From JAIBJN01 sp963748205 (GTDB lineage: Bacteria; Actinomycetota; Thermoleophilia; Gaiellales; Gaiellaceae): 64,000 nucleotides of DNA. Both the position numbers and the translations under genes were made by a program. This document shows, piece by piece, positions 52,965 through 61,686 of this stretch (position 1 is its first letter; each line of letters begins with the position of its first letter). The stretch is taken from positions 186,001 through 250,000 of the forward strand of contig CAVVIB010000021.1 of NCBI GenBank assembly GCA_963748205.1, written 5' to 3'. Under the pieces are notes generated by a model, which saw nothing but the letters and a program-made list of their open reading frames with translations, did not search any database and was not told the origin of the DNA.

Positions 52965-54107
52965 ATGTCGCAACACGGATTTGACATCAGCGAGGTCGTT
53001 GCGCGCCTCGTAGCCGACGTCCGTCGCCGCGAAGGGCTGACGACGGACGAGCTCGCGGCGCGCGCAGGCGTGCACGAGACGTACATCGGGCTCGTCGAGC
53101 GACAAGCGAGGCAGCCCACGCTCGCAGCCGCAGCCAGCCTCGCCGAGGCGCTCGGCCTGAGCCTTGCCGACCTCGTGGCCGAGGCCGAGCAGGACGTGAA
53201 CGGCGGTCTCGTCCCCGAGGTCGAGCTCGTCCACGCTCCGCCGCGGCGCTACGCGAAGGCCGACGCCATCGTCGAGTCGGAGCGGCTGACCGAGATGACC
53301 TGGCTGTCGGGCCACATCGTCCGCAAGGCCATCGACGCCGCCTACCGCAAGCTCGACGTGATCGACGCGCAGATGCGGGAGTCCGGCTCGCCGTCGCTCG
53401 TCGAGCTCGTCGAGCTCGAGCACCTGAACACCCTGCTGGCGGGTGCACTGGCAAGCGGGATCGTCAAGGCCGCTCCCACCCAGTACGTGCAGAACAGCCC
53501 TCGCCAGCACCCGGACCTGCTTCCGCTCCAGCACGGGCTCCCGGAGATGGTCGTTAGGACGGCGCTCGAGACCGACCGCCCGGTCGCGCGCCCGGAGCTC
53601 GCGGGCATCTACCTCGTCTTCAGGTACGTGCTCGTCGACCGCAAGGGCGAGTACACGCGCGGGAAGGCCTCGCGCGGCGACATGGTCGCCGTCTGGGAGG
53701 CCCGCTTCGGCGAGCTCGGCGAGGCCGACTTCATCCCGCCGCGCGGCGGCCACGGCCCGACGCTCCGCAAGGACGCCCTCGACCGGATGGAGCTCGTCTA
53801 CTACGACTCCGACTTGCTGCCGTACGCGAAGCCGACCGGCGTCTACGCGCAGCTCCGGTCGCCCGCTAGGCGTCGCGCGGCCGGCGCAGGCCGCGGAACG
53901 GCCGCACGACCCGCCGCCCGCCCGGGAGCTCGACGAGGACGTTGCGGGGGCCGCCGCCCGGTCCCCAGCGGGCGAGGACACGGACGAGCTCACCTTGTAG
54001 GAGGTACCGGCGGCCGATCACGCCGAGGCCGCCAGCAAGGAGAGTGCGGATGCGAGGACCTGAACCTCGGACCCCGTCACGCGAAGGCGCAGACGCCGCC
54101 GGCCTAG
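52965..54107 (+). CDS. XRE HTH protein with restriction-endonuclease-like C-terminal domain
   Basis: Residues 10-70 form an XRE helix-turn-helix (VRRREGLTTDELAARAGVHETYIGLVERQARQPTLAAAASL). Residues 100-300 resemble ApaLI-type endonucleases: VRKAIDAAYRKLDVIDAQM, LEHLNTLLAGALASGI, YVQNSPRQHPDL, GIYLVFRYVLVDRKGEY and VAVWEARFGELGEADF. After about 53855 the translation becomes Arg/Ala-rich and overlaps an antisense gene and the repeat at 54042. The natural end is thus probably near 53868 after an indel. No methyltransferase gene is adjacent. Confidence 0.65.
   Translation: MSQHGFDISEVVARLVADVRRREGLTTDELAARAGVHETYIGLVERQARQPTLAAAASLAEALGLSLADLVAEAEQDVNGGLVPEVELVHAPPRRYAKADAIVESERLTEMTWLSGHIVRKAIDAAYRKLDVIDAQMRESGSPSLVELVELEHLNTLLAGALASGIVKAAPTQYVQNSPRQHPDLLPLQHGLPEMVVRTALETDRPVARPELAGIYLVFRYVLVDRKGEYTRGKASRGDMVAVWEARFGELGEADFIPPRGGHGPTLRKDALDRMELVYYDSDLLPYAKPTGVYAQLRSPARRRAAGAGRGTAARPAARPGARRGRCGGRRPVPSGRGHGRAHLVGGTGGRSRRGRQQGECGCEDLNLGPRHAKAQTPPA
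53866..54021 (-). CDS. Small conserved-looking protein (antisense to the HTH gene tail)
   Basis: From the GTG at 54019-54021 the reverse strand encodes 51 residues: IGRRYLLQGELVRVLARWG, GPRNVLVELPGGRRVVRPFRGLRR. The ending VVRPFRGLRR and the beta-rich core look like a real small protein. They fit the sequence better than the low-complexity plus-strand reading. The function is unknown. Confidence 0.5.
   Translation of the reverse strand: MIGRRYLLQGELVRVLARWGPGGGPRNVLVELPGGRRVVRPFRGLRRPRDA
54042..54068. repeat. Duplicate of tRNA-Leu 3' end (att-like)
   Basis: This 27-base segment matches 54845-54871 in 25 positions. The second copy is the 3' end of tRNA-Leu. The 5' two thirds of the tRNA are absent here, as in attachment-site duplication by an integrated element. 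Confidence 0.65.
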
Positions 54108-54127
54108 CCGAGGCTCCAAAGCACTAG

Positions 54128-54844
54128 ACAGAACGACAAGGGGCTGGCCCCACGGTCGAATCCGTTCGCCATAAGCTCCTCGCCTCGCGCGCTCGGGCGC
54201 GTCGGTGGGTTTGCGGGCTTTAGGCCGGAATTCTGAGGGCAGGGCCAGTAAGGACAACGTACCTGACGGGGAGCAAGCTGGAGCGTCTGCGGCCAATGAA
54301 GTAACCGCTATCAGCGGGATTTCCAGGGCACCGCAACCGGCCGATTGACGCAACCAGCACAAAGGGAGACACCTGTGAGCCATGCCCTGCGTCAGCGAGT
54401 GCGACTGGCGCACGATGCGGCAGCGCCGACTCGCTGAGGCTCGTCGAGCTGCGATGACGACGCCGCTAGGCGAACGGCCAGGCATCGCCCCTGGCCGGTG
54501 CGCAGTCAGCTCGGCCCGCTCGCGCAGACGTACGTACTCGAGGGCGTCTCACGAGCCACTACCGGGCAGATCGAGTCCCCGCACTCCAAAGGAACGGCCC
54601 CTCTTCGGCGGCGCGCCCACGTAGGTTACACGACGTGGTCATTGACCGCCCGGTCGCCTGCCTTCGAGCCGACGGTGACGACCGGCCCGCCGTTCGCGAC
54701 TGGCTCCGAGCCGGACAGCCGAACCCTTGCCTAGATGGCCATAGCGAACGTTCAGCCGCAGTGGTCGGCCCCGCTTCAAACGCCCTTCGCTTGCGCTGAT
54801 TGGCGTTGCGCTCTCAACGGTGACAAGAAGGGCTGCTCAGAGCC
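54128..54844. other. Gene-poor segment between tRNA-Leu repeats
   Basis: This stretch of about 700 bases has lower GC than the surroundings and no reading frame with recognisable protein features. Short frames exist but show no family motifs and no good ribosome-binding sites. It contains a GGGGC-TG-GCCCC hairpin near 54150. It looks like the remains of an inserted element. Confidence 0.5.
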
Positions 54845-54847
54845 GAG

Positions 54848-54931
54848 TGCGGATGAGAGGACTTGAACCTCCACGGGCTTTCGCCCACACGGACCTGAAC
54901 CGTGCGCGTCTACCAATTCCGCCACATCCGC
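54848..54931 (-). tRNA. tRNA-Leu (CAG)
   Basis: The reverse strand gives an 84-nt class II tRNA: acceptor GCGGATG/CATCCGC, anticodon stem CACGG/CCGTG with loop TTCAGGT (anticodon CAG), a variable arm TGGGCGAAAGCCCG and T-arm GAGGTTCAAGTCCTC. No encoded CCA. Confidence 0.96.
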
Positions 54932-54956
54932 GCGGAACGCCAAGTCTAGCCCGCGA

Positions 54957-55211
54957 CTAGCGGCGCGGGCGGTCTTCGTGCTCGTCCCAGACCGGGAGAT
55001 CGGCGAGGTCGCGCTCGACGCTCTTGACGAACTCGTCGTCGTCCTGTTCCTCGCCCGTGATCAGGGTCAGCTTCTCCTTGCGGCGGCGCCGTGAGCGCTG
55101 CGCCCAGGCGTCCGCGCCGACGCGTTCGGACAGCCTCGGCCACTCCGCCCCGATGACCACGAGGACGGCGGCGACGAGGAGCCCGATCGCGATCCAGCCC
55201 ACGTCACCCAT
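54957..55211 (-). CDS. Small membrane-anchored protein
   Basis: This 84-residue protein has an N-terminal membrane helix (VGWIAIGLLVAAVLVVIGAEWP), a basic stretch (AQRSRRRRKEKL) and an acidic C-terminus (EEQDDDEFVKSVERDLADLPVWDEHED). The ATG is at 55209-55211. It is divergent from the small zinc-ribbon protein. The function is unknown. Confidence 0.6.
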   Translation of the reverse strand: MGDVGWIAIGLLVAAVLVVIGAEWPRLSERVGADAWAQRSRRRRKEKLTLITGEEQDDDEFVKSVERDLADLPVWDEHEDRPRR

Positions 55212-55260
55212 TGTAGACCCGGGCCTAAGGCAGAGAAGGGCCTTGTCCGATAGAGGAGCA

Positions 55261-55431
55261 ATGCCCTGGGAAGTCCCCCTTCCGTTCGCCCTCCTGATGT
55301 TCCTCGCCTGGGCCGTCGTCGCCCGCGCCGTCCTCGTCTTTGCGCGTGTCCTGCCGCCGACGTGCGGCAACTGCAACCGCAAGCTCGAGCGTCGGCACCT
55401 GGGCGAGCCCGTGTGCCGCTGCGGGCGCTAG
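55261..55431 (+). CDS. Small membrane protein with C-terminal CxxC motifs
   Basis: This 56-residue protein has one membrane helix (LPFALLMFLAWAVVARAVLVF) followed by PTCGNCNRKLERRHLGEPVCRCGR. The paired Cys motifs could form a zinc ribbon. Its stop overlaps the stop of the convergent hydrolase gene. The function is unknown. Confidence 0.55.
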   Translation: MPWEVPLPFALLMFLAWAVVARAVLVFARVLPPTCGNCNRKLERRHLGEPVCRCGR

Positions 55432-56169
55432 CCCGGCTCGGCAGCCGTCAGGAACCCCTCCAGCCGCTCGTTGAACGGCTGCCCGGTCCGCTGCACGCCG
55501 TGACCCTGGCCGGTGATGACCGCACGCTCGGCGCCGATCCGTTCTGCGAGGACGTCGCAGACGGCCTCGAACGCGTCGTCGTGGGCGCCTGACACCGCGA
55601 GCTTCGGGAACGGCGCCGCGGCGAGGTCGTCGAGGGGGATCTCGAGCCTCCCAGGGATAGCGCTCGCGCATGAGGAGCCGCGCCCCGCGCTCCAGCTCCG
55701 GCTTGAGGCGGCCGGGGATCGGGCGGCTTCCGACGAGGCCGAAGAACCGCTCGAGGAAGGCCGCGGGGTCGTCGGGCCCCTCCGTCCAGAGCTCGATGCC
55801 GCGGTCGACGAACGCCTCCACGGCCGGATCGCCGCGGGCGACGCCGAACGCCGGCGGCTCGACGACCGTGAGCGAGCGCACCGCGTCGGGGCGCATCGCC
55901 GCCGCGAGCAGCGAGATGACGCCGCCGTAGGAATGGGCGACGACGTGCGTCGGCTCGTCCAGGAGCTCCGCCACGAGCGGCGCCTCCGCCTGGAAGTCGC
56001 AGCGCTCGAGCGGCGGGCTCTCGCCGAACCCCGGGCGGTCGGCCAGCAGGAGCGTCCAGCGCTCGGCCAACGGGAGCTGCTCGCGCCAGGTGAGCCGCGC
56101 GCCGGTCACGCTCCCGTGAACGAGCAGGACGGGCGGGCCGTCGCCGAGCCGCTCGACGTGAAGGGTCAC
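55428..56169 (-). CDS. Alpha/beta hydrolase (frameshift)
   Basis: The N-terminal part shows VLLVHGSVTGA (oxyanion), LLADRPGFGESP and VVAHSYGGVISLLAA with the nucleophilic Ser in HSYGG. An extra base near 55655 shifts the frame. The next frame gives FPKLAVSGAHDDAFEAVCD (Asp) and AVITGQGHGVQRTGQPF (His). The corrected length is about 246 residues. The GTG at 56167-56169 overlaps the upstream amidohydrolase stop (GTGA). The substrate is unknown. Confidence 0.8.
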
Positions 56170-57356
56170 TCCACGAGCTGCCGCACGGCGCGGGCGAGCA
56201 CCCTGGCGCCGAGCTCGCACTGCTCGGGCGGCGTGAACTCGTCGGGCGTGTGGCTCAGGCCGCCGCGGCTGGGGACGAACAGCATCGCCGCAGGGACATG
56301 GTGGGCGAGCACCATCGCGTCGTGGCCGGCGCCGCTCGGCATGCGGAGCGTCGTCGCCCCCTCCTCCACTGCAGCCGCCTCGAGGGTGTCCTGGAGCGCC
56401 GGGTCGAGCGCCACGGGCGACTTGCGGTGCGTCTCCCGCAGCTCGAGGCCGAGGTGCTCCTCGGCGGCGATTCGCTTCAGAGACTTACGGACGAACGGCT
56501 CCAGCCACGCGAATCCTTCGGCGGTCGGCGAGCGGACGTCGATCGTCAGCTCGGCCGCACCGGGGACGACGTTGAACCCGCCCGGCTCTGCGCTGATGAC
56601 GCCGACGTTCGCTGTCATGTCGTCGCGGCCGCGTGCGACCTCGCGGAGCGCCAGCACCACCCGCGCCGCGCCCGCGAGAGCGTCGCGGCGCAGCTCCATC
56701 GGGGTCGTCCCGGCGTGGTTGGCCTCGCCGGTGAAGCGCACCCGGAAGCCGAGCATCCCCGTGACCGCGGTGACGACGCCGAGGTCGACGCCGTTGCGCT
56801 CCAGCACCGGCCCCTGCTCGATGTGCAGCTCCAGGTAGGCGCCGAGCTCGCCGACGCGCGCCGCTTCGCCCAGCCGGCCGAAGTCGAACCCGGCCTCGGC
56901 CATCGCTTCGGGCACGCCCCGGCGCTCCCAGTCCTCGAGGTCGCAGTCGCCGCTGAACGCACGGCTGCCGAGCATGCCGGTCTGGAACCGGCCGCCCTCC
57001 TCGTCGTTGAAGGAGATGACCCAGAGCGGGCGGCGGGGCTCGACGCCGTCCGCCTTCAGGCGCCGCACCACGTCGAGCGCCGCCAGCACGCCGAGCGCGC
57101 CGTCGTAGCGCCCGCCCGAGGGCACGGTGTCGAGATGGGAGCCGAGAGCGACGGCCTTCCCCTCCCCCGCCTCCCAGCGGCCGATCACGTTCCCCGCGGG
57201 GTCGAGCTCGGTCTCGAGGCCGAGCTCGGCGAGCTGCTGCATGAGCCAGGCGTTGGCCTGCGCGAGCTCGGGCGACCAGGCGAAGCGGGTCACGCCCCCG
57301 CGCTCGTCCCCGCCGATCCGCGCGGCGGCCTCGAGGTCAGCTGTCAGCGACGACAC
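56166..57356 (-). CDS. M20-type amidohydrolase (hydantoinase/carbamoylase, allantoate family)
   Basis: This 396-residue protein has the family motifs LGSHLDTVPSGGRYDGALGV (His, Asp), SFNDEEGGRF (Glu pair), LELHIEQGPVLE, GEANHAGTTPMELRRDAL and MPSGAGHDAMVLAHH. These enzymes hydrolyse N-carbamoyl amino acids or allantoate. It is translationally coupled to the hydrolase gene downstream, and the start overlaps the DedA gene end. Confidence 0.9.
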   Translation of the reverse strand: MSSLTADLEAAARIGGDERGGVTRFAWSPELAQANAWLMQQLAELGLETELDPAGNVIGRWEAGEGKAVALGSHLDTVPSGGRYDGALGVLAALDVVRRLKADGVEPRRPLWVISFNDEEGGRFQTGMLGSRAFSGDCDLEDWERRGVPEAMAEAGFDFGRLGEAARVGELGAYLELHIEQGPVLERNGVDLGVVTAVTGMLGFRVRFTGEANHAGTTPMELRRDALAGAARVVLALREVARGRDDMTANVGVISAEPGGFNVVPGAAELTIDVRSPTAEGFAWLEPFVRKSLKRIAAEEHLGLELRETHRKSPVALDPALQDTLEAAAVEEGATTLRMPSGAGHDAMVLAHHVPAAMLFVPSRGGLSHTPDEFTPPEQCELGARVLARAVRQLVE

Positions 57357-57936
57357 GGCGCCTCTTGTACCAGCGGTAGGCCTCGATCAGGCCGGCGATG
57401 CCGAGCGCGACTGCGAAGGCCAGGATGAAGCCCTTGAACGGATTTTCCTCGAACGTTCGGCCCCCGATGTATCCCAGGAGAGCCGCATACGTGCCCCAGA
57501 CGAGGCCGGCGGCGACGTCGAAGGCGATGAACCGGCGCCACGGCATCTCGAGCATCCCACATGAGAGCGTCACCGCCGTCCTTCCTCCCGGGATGAAGCG
57601 CCCGATGATGATCAGGTAGCCGCCTCTCGCCTCCACTTGTTTGTGCGCCCAGTCCACCTGTTTGCGCCGCTCGCCCTTGAACCACCGGTCGACGATCCGG
57701 TGCCCGACCTTCCGGCCGATCCAGTAGGCGATGTTGTCCCCGAGGATCGCTCCGCCCGCGGCGAAGAGGATGACGAGGACGAGGTGGAGGTCGCCCGTCG
57801 AGGCCAGGACGCCCGCGAGAATCACCGACGTCTCGCTGGGGACGAGCGGGATGATCACGTCGAGTGCCGCGATCACGAACAGGAAGACGTAGGTCCACGG
57901 CGACCCCGAGACGTACTCGGTCAGCGACTCGAACAT
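57337..57936 (-). CDS. DedA-family membrane protein
   Basis: This 199-residue protein has VFLFVIAALDVIIPLVPSETSVILAGVLA, GGAILGDNIAYWIGRKVG, IIGRFIPGGRTAVTLSCGMLEMPWRRF and WGTYAALLGYIGG, the DedA/VTT signature, including the conserved Arg and Gly in the FIPGGR reentrant loop. Members aid lipid-carrier recycling and membrane homeostasis. The 3' end overlaps the amidohydrolase start. Confidence 0.9.
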   Translation of the reverse strand: MFESLTEYVSGSPWTYVFLFVIAALDVIIPLVPSETSVILAGVLASTGDLHLVLVILFAAGGAILGDNIAYWIGRKVGHRIVDRWFKGERRKQVDWAHKQVEARGGYLIIIGRFIPGGRTAVTLSCGMLEMPWRRFIAFDVAAGLVWGTYAALLGYIGGRTFEENPFKGFILAFAVALGIAGLIEAYRWYKRRRVVADS

Positions 57937-58112
57937 CGAGCAGGGTTAGGAGGGTTCGACGAAATAGTGGCGGCGCCCCCGGGCCGCGCTGCTCGCCCCG
58001 AGGACTGCGTCCTCAGTCGCGCCCGTATCTAGATCGATACGAACGCTCCCTGCGTCCTTGCCTCGGAACGACCATCGCACCCCGGCGACGAGCACCATTC
58101 CGCCAAACCCTC

Positions 58113-58490
58113 CTAGTGCGTGTGCTCCGCGGGGAGGCCGAAGCGGCGCGCCGTCCCCTCCTCGGAGTCGAACTGGATCAGAACCGCCTCCTCGTCGCCC
58201 ACCACCCAGGCGTCGTGCCCGGGCTCGATCGCCACGACCTGCGGCGCGACGTACTCGAAGGTGCAGCCGTCCGCGTACTCGCCCTGGATGTGCCCGCGGG
58301 CGAGAAAGCCGATGTGCGCGTGCATGCAGTGGTCGGTGCGAACGGTCGGGCGCATGTGCGTCGACCAGCGGAAGCCGGGCGGGTAGACGGCCCGCTTCAC
58401 GCGGCCGTTCCCGACCTTGACGATCTCGACTGTGACGCCTGCGACCTCGCGGCGGTCGGCGCCCTCGATCGGCTCTGTCAGCGGATCCAT
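58113..58490 (-). CDS. Cupin-fold protein
   Basis: This 125-residue protein has VYPPGFRWSTHMRPTVRTDHCMHAHIGFLARG and VVAIEPGHDAWVVGDE, a cupin barrel with His residues in the first motif and His-Asp in the second. It may bind a metal. The ATG at 58488-58490 follows the GNAT gene by 4 bases on the same strand. Confidence 0.72.
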   Translation of the reverse strand: MDPLTEPIEGADRREVAGVTVEIVKVGNGRVKRAVYPPGFRWSTHMRPTVRTDHCMHAHIGFLARGHIQGEYADGCTFEYVAPQVVAIEPGHDAWVVGDEEAVLIQFDSEEGTARRFGLPAEHTH

Positions 58491-58494
58491 GCGA

Positions 58495-59421
58495 TTAGCT
58501 TAGTGCGTCGCGGACGTAGAACGCCTGCGTCCCCGCGTGCCGGTACCCGAGGCTCTCGTTCAGCGCCCGCATGCCCGTGTTGGCCTCGGCGTTCGCGGTC
58601 AGCATCCACTCGACGCCGTTCGCCGCCGCCCAGCGGATCGTGGCCAGCTTGGCCAGCCGTGCCAGCCCGCGGCGCCGGAACTCCGGGAGCGTCCCGGTCA
58701 TGTCGTTCGCAGCCCTGCCCTCGCCGTCGGAGACGACGAACGCGAGCGCGACGGGCGTCTCGCGGTGGAGGACGACCGCGCTTCCCTCGCGCGAGAGGTC
58801 GGGATCCTCGAGGCACTCGGCGATCCACTCCTCGTAGCGGATGTCGTCGACCGTCGACTCCTCCGGGACGTCCTCGGACGTCGAGGCATAGAGGGCGTGG
58901 AGCTCGCGCGGCCGGTCGAGAACGTCGGCGAGCGGGACGAGCCGAAAGCCCTCCGCGGCCTTCGCCTTCTCCAGCGCGGGCAAGGCGGAAATGTCCGCCT
59001 CTGCCGGCACGAGCCGCAGGATCGGCTCGCCGCCCTGCTCGCGGAAGCCGCGCTCCTCCAGGAACGTCCGGCCCGCGTCGTCGTCGGTGTACGTCTCGAG
59101 CCGCTCGGCGCCCGCCGCGTACAGATGCGTCGCGGCGAGGTCGTAGAGCGCGCCTCCGACGCTCTGCCCGCGCCGCTCGGGCCGGACGCCGATCCAGAGC
59201 CAGCCGAGGCTCCGCTCGCTGACCTCCCAGCGCAGGCGCGCACGGGCGAAGCCGACGATCTCGCTGCCCGCCTCGGCGACCCAGGCGCGCTGCTGGGCCC
59301 GCGGAGGGTGGCTGGCGAGCCGGTGGAGCAGGCTCGCGGGCGAATGCAGCCAGTCCCGGGCGGACGTCCGCAGGACCTCCACCGCGGCGACGGCGTCCTC
59401 CTCGCGAAACGGCCGGATCAC
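58495..59421 (-). CDS. Tandem GNAT acetyltransferase
   Basis: This 308-residue protein has two GNAT domains. The first has WLWIGVRPERRGQSVGGALYDLAA (acetyl-CoA loop). The second has MTGTLPEFRRRGLARLAKLATIRWA and MLTANAEANTGMRALNESLGY. The second loop is the better conserved. The start GTG is at 59419-59421. The acceptor substrate is unknown. Confidence 0.85.
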   Translation of the reverse strand: MIRPFREEDAVAAVEVLRTSARDWLHSPASLLHRLASHPPRAQQRAWVAEAGSEIVGFARARLRWEVSERSLGWLWIGVRPERRGQSVGGALYDLAATHLYAAGAERLETYTDDDAGRTFLEERGFREQGGEPILRLVPAEADISALPALEKAKAAEGFRLVPLADVLDRPRELHALYASTSEDVPEESTVDDIRYEEWIAECLEDPDLSREGSAVVLHRETPVALAFVVSDGEGRAANDMTGTLPEFRRRGLARLAKLATIRWAAANGVEWMLTANAEANTGMRALNESLGYRHAGTQAFYVRDALS

Positions 59422-59494
59422 GCGCGCCGCCCGAGGAGACGCGCCGCCGCCCAGCCGGCGATGCCGGCTCCGACGGCGACGGTACCCGCGGTGC

Positions 59495-59716
59495 CTAGTC
59501 CGTCGACTCGCCGCTCCCCGCGCGGCGCTTGCGCCAGAAGACCAGGCCGCCGACTGCCGCCCCGGTCGCTGCGACGGCTGCGGCGATCCCACCGATCAGC
59601 TTCTTCGAGCGCTTCTTCGGCGGCTCAGGCACCTTCTTCATGATCTTCGCCTTCGCGAGCGGCTTGGCGATCGTGTAGACGCCGTAGCCGATCATTGCCT
59701 TGCGCTTGTTGAGCAT
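59495..59716 (-). CDS. Small basic membrane-anchored protein
   Basis: This 73-residue protein has a basic N-terminal half (YTIAKPLAKAKIMKKVPEPPKKRSKK), one membrane helix (LIGGIAAAVAATGAAVGGLVFW) and a positively charged end. It lies between the E3 gene and the GNAT gene. The ATG is at 59714-59716 after AGGAGG. The function is unknown. Confidence 0.6.
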   Translation of the reverse strand: MLNKRKAMIGYGVYTIAKPLAKAKIMKKVPEPPKKRSKKLIGGIAAAVAATGAAVGGLVFWRKRRAGSGESTD

Positions 59717-59737
59717 GTTCCTCCTTCCTCGCCCCTC

Positions 59738-61141
59738 TCAGGCTTTGGCGGTTGCTCGCTTCTTGTTCGGAAGATGGATGGCGCGGCCGAGCGCGAGGAG
59801 GCCTGCTTCCTTGACGGCCTCGGACAGCGTCGGGTGCGCGGCCATGCCGTCGGCGACCGTCTCGACCGTCGCCTCGGCATCCAGCGCGACGACGCCGGCC
59901 TCGATCAGGTCGGTGACGTGCGGGCCGACCATGATGATCCCGAGCAGCTCGCCGTAGCGGGCCTCGTGGATCGACTTGACCCAGCCGACCGTCTCGTTCT
60001 GCATCATCGCGCGGCCGTTGACCGAGAACGGGAACGTGCCCACGAGCACGTCGTCGCCGTACGACTCGCGCGCCTCGCGCTCGGTCAGCCCGACGCCCGC
60101 GATCTCGGGGTCGGTGTAGATCGGGCGCGGCACGCCGCGGTTGTCGACCACGGCCTCGTGGCCCATGGCGTTCTCGGCCGCGACCTCGCCCTCGCGGAAC
60201 GCGGTGTGGGCGAGCTGCCAGTAGCCGGCGCAGTCGCCGACCGCGTAGATGTGCGGGACGGTGGTGCGCCTGTGCTCGTCGGCCGCGATGCCCTTCTTCG
60301 GGTCGAGCTCGACGCCGATCTCCTCGAGTCCGAGATCCTGCGTGACCGGGCCGCGGCCGGTGGCGACGAGCATGAGGTCGCACTCGACGGACTCGCCGCC
60401 GAAATGCACCTTCAGGCCGCTGCCGGTGTCCTCGATCCTGTCGCACTGCGAGTCGAGGTGGACGGCGATCCCGCGCTTCTTGAACTGCTTGAGGAGCTCC
60501 TTGGCGGCGTCCTCGTCCTCCTGCGGGATGAGGGTCGGGAGCATCTCGACGATCGTCACCTCGCTGCCGAAGCGCTGGAGGATCGAGGCGAACTCGCAGC
60601 CGATGATGCCTCCGCCGAGGATGACGATGCGCTTCGGCACCTCGGTCTGGGCCAGGAGCCCGGTCGAGTCGATGCAGCGCTCCGAGTCGATTCCGTCGAT
60701 CGGCGGCCGCAGCGAATAGGAACCGGTCGCGATGATCGCGCTCTTGAAGGTCACGTCCTCCCCGCCCTCGACGGAGATCGTGTTCGCGTCCTTGAAGCGC
60801 CCCGCGCCCTTGACCCACTCGACGCCGTTGGCCTTGAAGAGCCCCGCGACGCCGGTCGTCAGCTGGTTGACGATCCCGTCCTTCCACTCGTTCGCCTTGG
60901 CGAAGTCGAGCTCGGGCGCGCCCACGTTGACGCCGATCTTGGCGAAGGTCTCCTCCGCCTCCTTGATCGCGAACGCGGTCTGCACCCACGCCTTGGTCGG
61001 GATGCACCCGACGCGGAGACAGGTGCCTCCGAGCCGGTCTTCCTTCTCGATGCAGACGGTCTTCGCCCCGAGCTGCGCGGCCCTGATGGCGGCCGTGTAC
61101 CCGCCGGGACCGCCACCGAGGACGGCGACGTCGAATTCCAT
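59738..61141 (-). CDS. lpdA: Dihydrolipoyl dehydrogenase (E3)
   Basis: This 467-residue flavoprotein has the FAD motif VAVLGGGPGGYTAAIRAAQLG. The redox pair lies in GGTCLRVGCIPTKA. It also has an NAD motif VILGGGIIGCEFASILQRFG, YAVGDCAG and the C-terminal AHPTLSEAVKEA with His-Glu partners. It reoxidises lipoyl groups of the E2 protein encoded just upstream. It has its own leader after the terminator at 61211-61242. SD GGAAAGG lies upstream of the ATG. Confidence 0.95.
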   Translation of the reverse strand: MEFDVAVLGGGPGGYTAAIRAAQLGAKTVCIEKEDRLGGTCLRVGCIPTKAWVQTAFAIKEAEETFAKIGVNVGAPELDFAKANEWKDGIVNQLTTGVAGLFKANGVEWVKGAGRFKDANTISVEGGEDVTFKSAIIATGSYSLRPPIDGIDSERCIDSTGLLAQTEVPKRIVILGGGIIGCEFASILQRFGSEVTIVEMLPTLIPQEDEDAAKELLKQFKKRGIAVHLDSQCDRIEDTGSGLKVHFGGESVECDLMLVATGRGPVTQDLGLEEIGVELDPKKGIAADEHRRTTVPHIYAVGDCAGYWQLAHTAFREGEVAAENAMGHEAVVDNRGVPRPIYTDPEIAGVGLTEREARESYGDDVLVGTFPFSVNGRAMMQNETVGWVKSIHEARYGELLGIIMVGPHVTDLIEAGVVALDAEATVETVADGMAAHPTLSEAVKEAGLLALGRAIHLPNKKRATAKA

Positions 61142-61210
61142 GATTAGTGCCCTTTCCGTTCGGTTCGGTTCCTAACCGATCCTATCCGTGCAGGGCCTCC
61201 CGCCACTCCC

Positions 61211-61242
61211 AAAAAACGGGAGGGCGGCCCCTGTGCCGCCCT
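61211..61242 (-). terminator. Rho-independent terminator after the E1-E2-VOC-cupin genes
   Basis: On the minus strand an 8-bp stem AGGGCGGC/GCCGCCCT with a 6-base loop is followed by CCCG and six T residues. It separates the cupin gene from lpdA. Confidence 0.8.
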
Positions 61243-61329
61243 CACTCGTGACCCGGGGTTGAATCCGGTTCGAGCCAAGTAACGACCGCCGGCGCGGCCC
61301 GGTCCATCCCTCGAACGGTGGTTCGCGGC

Positions 61330-61686
61330 TCAGTCGGCTTCGAGACGGAGGTCGAAGCCCGCGGGAGCGTGGACGTTGACGAAGCGTGCCGGCTCGTCTC
61401 CGCGGTTCGCGAACGTGTGCGGGACCTCGGGTGGGACGAGCACGAATGTGCCCGGGCCGGCGACGACCTCCTCGTCGTCGACGATGAACGTGAGCTCGCC
61501 GTCGAGCATGAGGAACGAGTCGTCCTCGGCCGCATGCTGGTGGATCGGCGGGCCGTCGCGCCGCGGCTGGATGGTGATGACCGAGAGGTTGAAGCGGGGC
61601 GTGTCCTGCGTGCGGGCGAGGAACTCGACGTTTCCGACGTGGTGACCCTCGCCCGGCGGCACGATCACCACTCGCTCGATACCCAC
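61330..61686 (-). CDS. Cupin domain protein
   Basis: This 118-residue cupin has VITIQPRRDGPPIHQHAAEDDSFLMLDGEL (His, His, Glu) and VLVPPEVPHTFANRGDEPARFV (His). The GTG start at 61684-61686 shares one base with the stop of the VOC gene (TAGTG), so translation is coupled. The metal is probable, the substrate unknown. Confidence 0.8.
   Translation of the reverse strand: MGIERVVIVPPGEGHHVGNVEFLARTQDTPRFNLSVITIQPRRDGPPIHQHAAEDDSFLMLDGELTFIVDDEEVVAGPGTFVLVPPEVPHTFANRGDEPARFVNVHAPAGFDLRLEAD

Noticed and set aside
54042..54128. Second tRNA next to the HTH gene
   Set aside because: Only the 3' third matches tRNA-Leu. No matching acceptor 5' strand or anticodon arm could be found, so an att-like repeat is the better reading.
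54370..54734. Possible small genes in the gene-poor segment
   Set aside because: No ribosome-binding sites, no recognisable motifs, and mutually overlapping frames.
59411..59500. Short minus-strand frame with a membrane-helix-like sequence (GTVAVGAGIAGWAAARLLG) before the GNAT gene
   Set aside because: No start codon could be assigned; it may be the end of a frameshifted version of the neighbouring small membrane protein.
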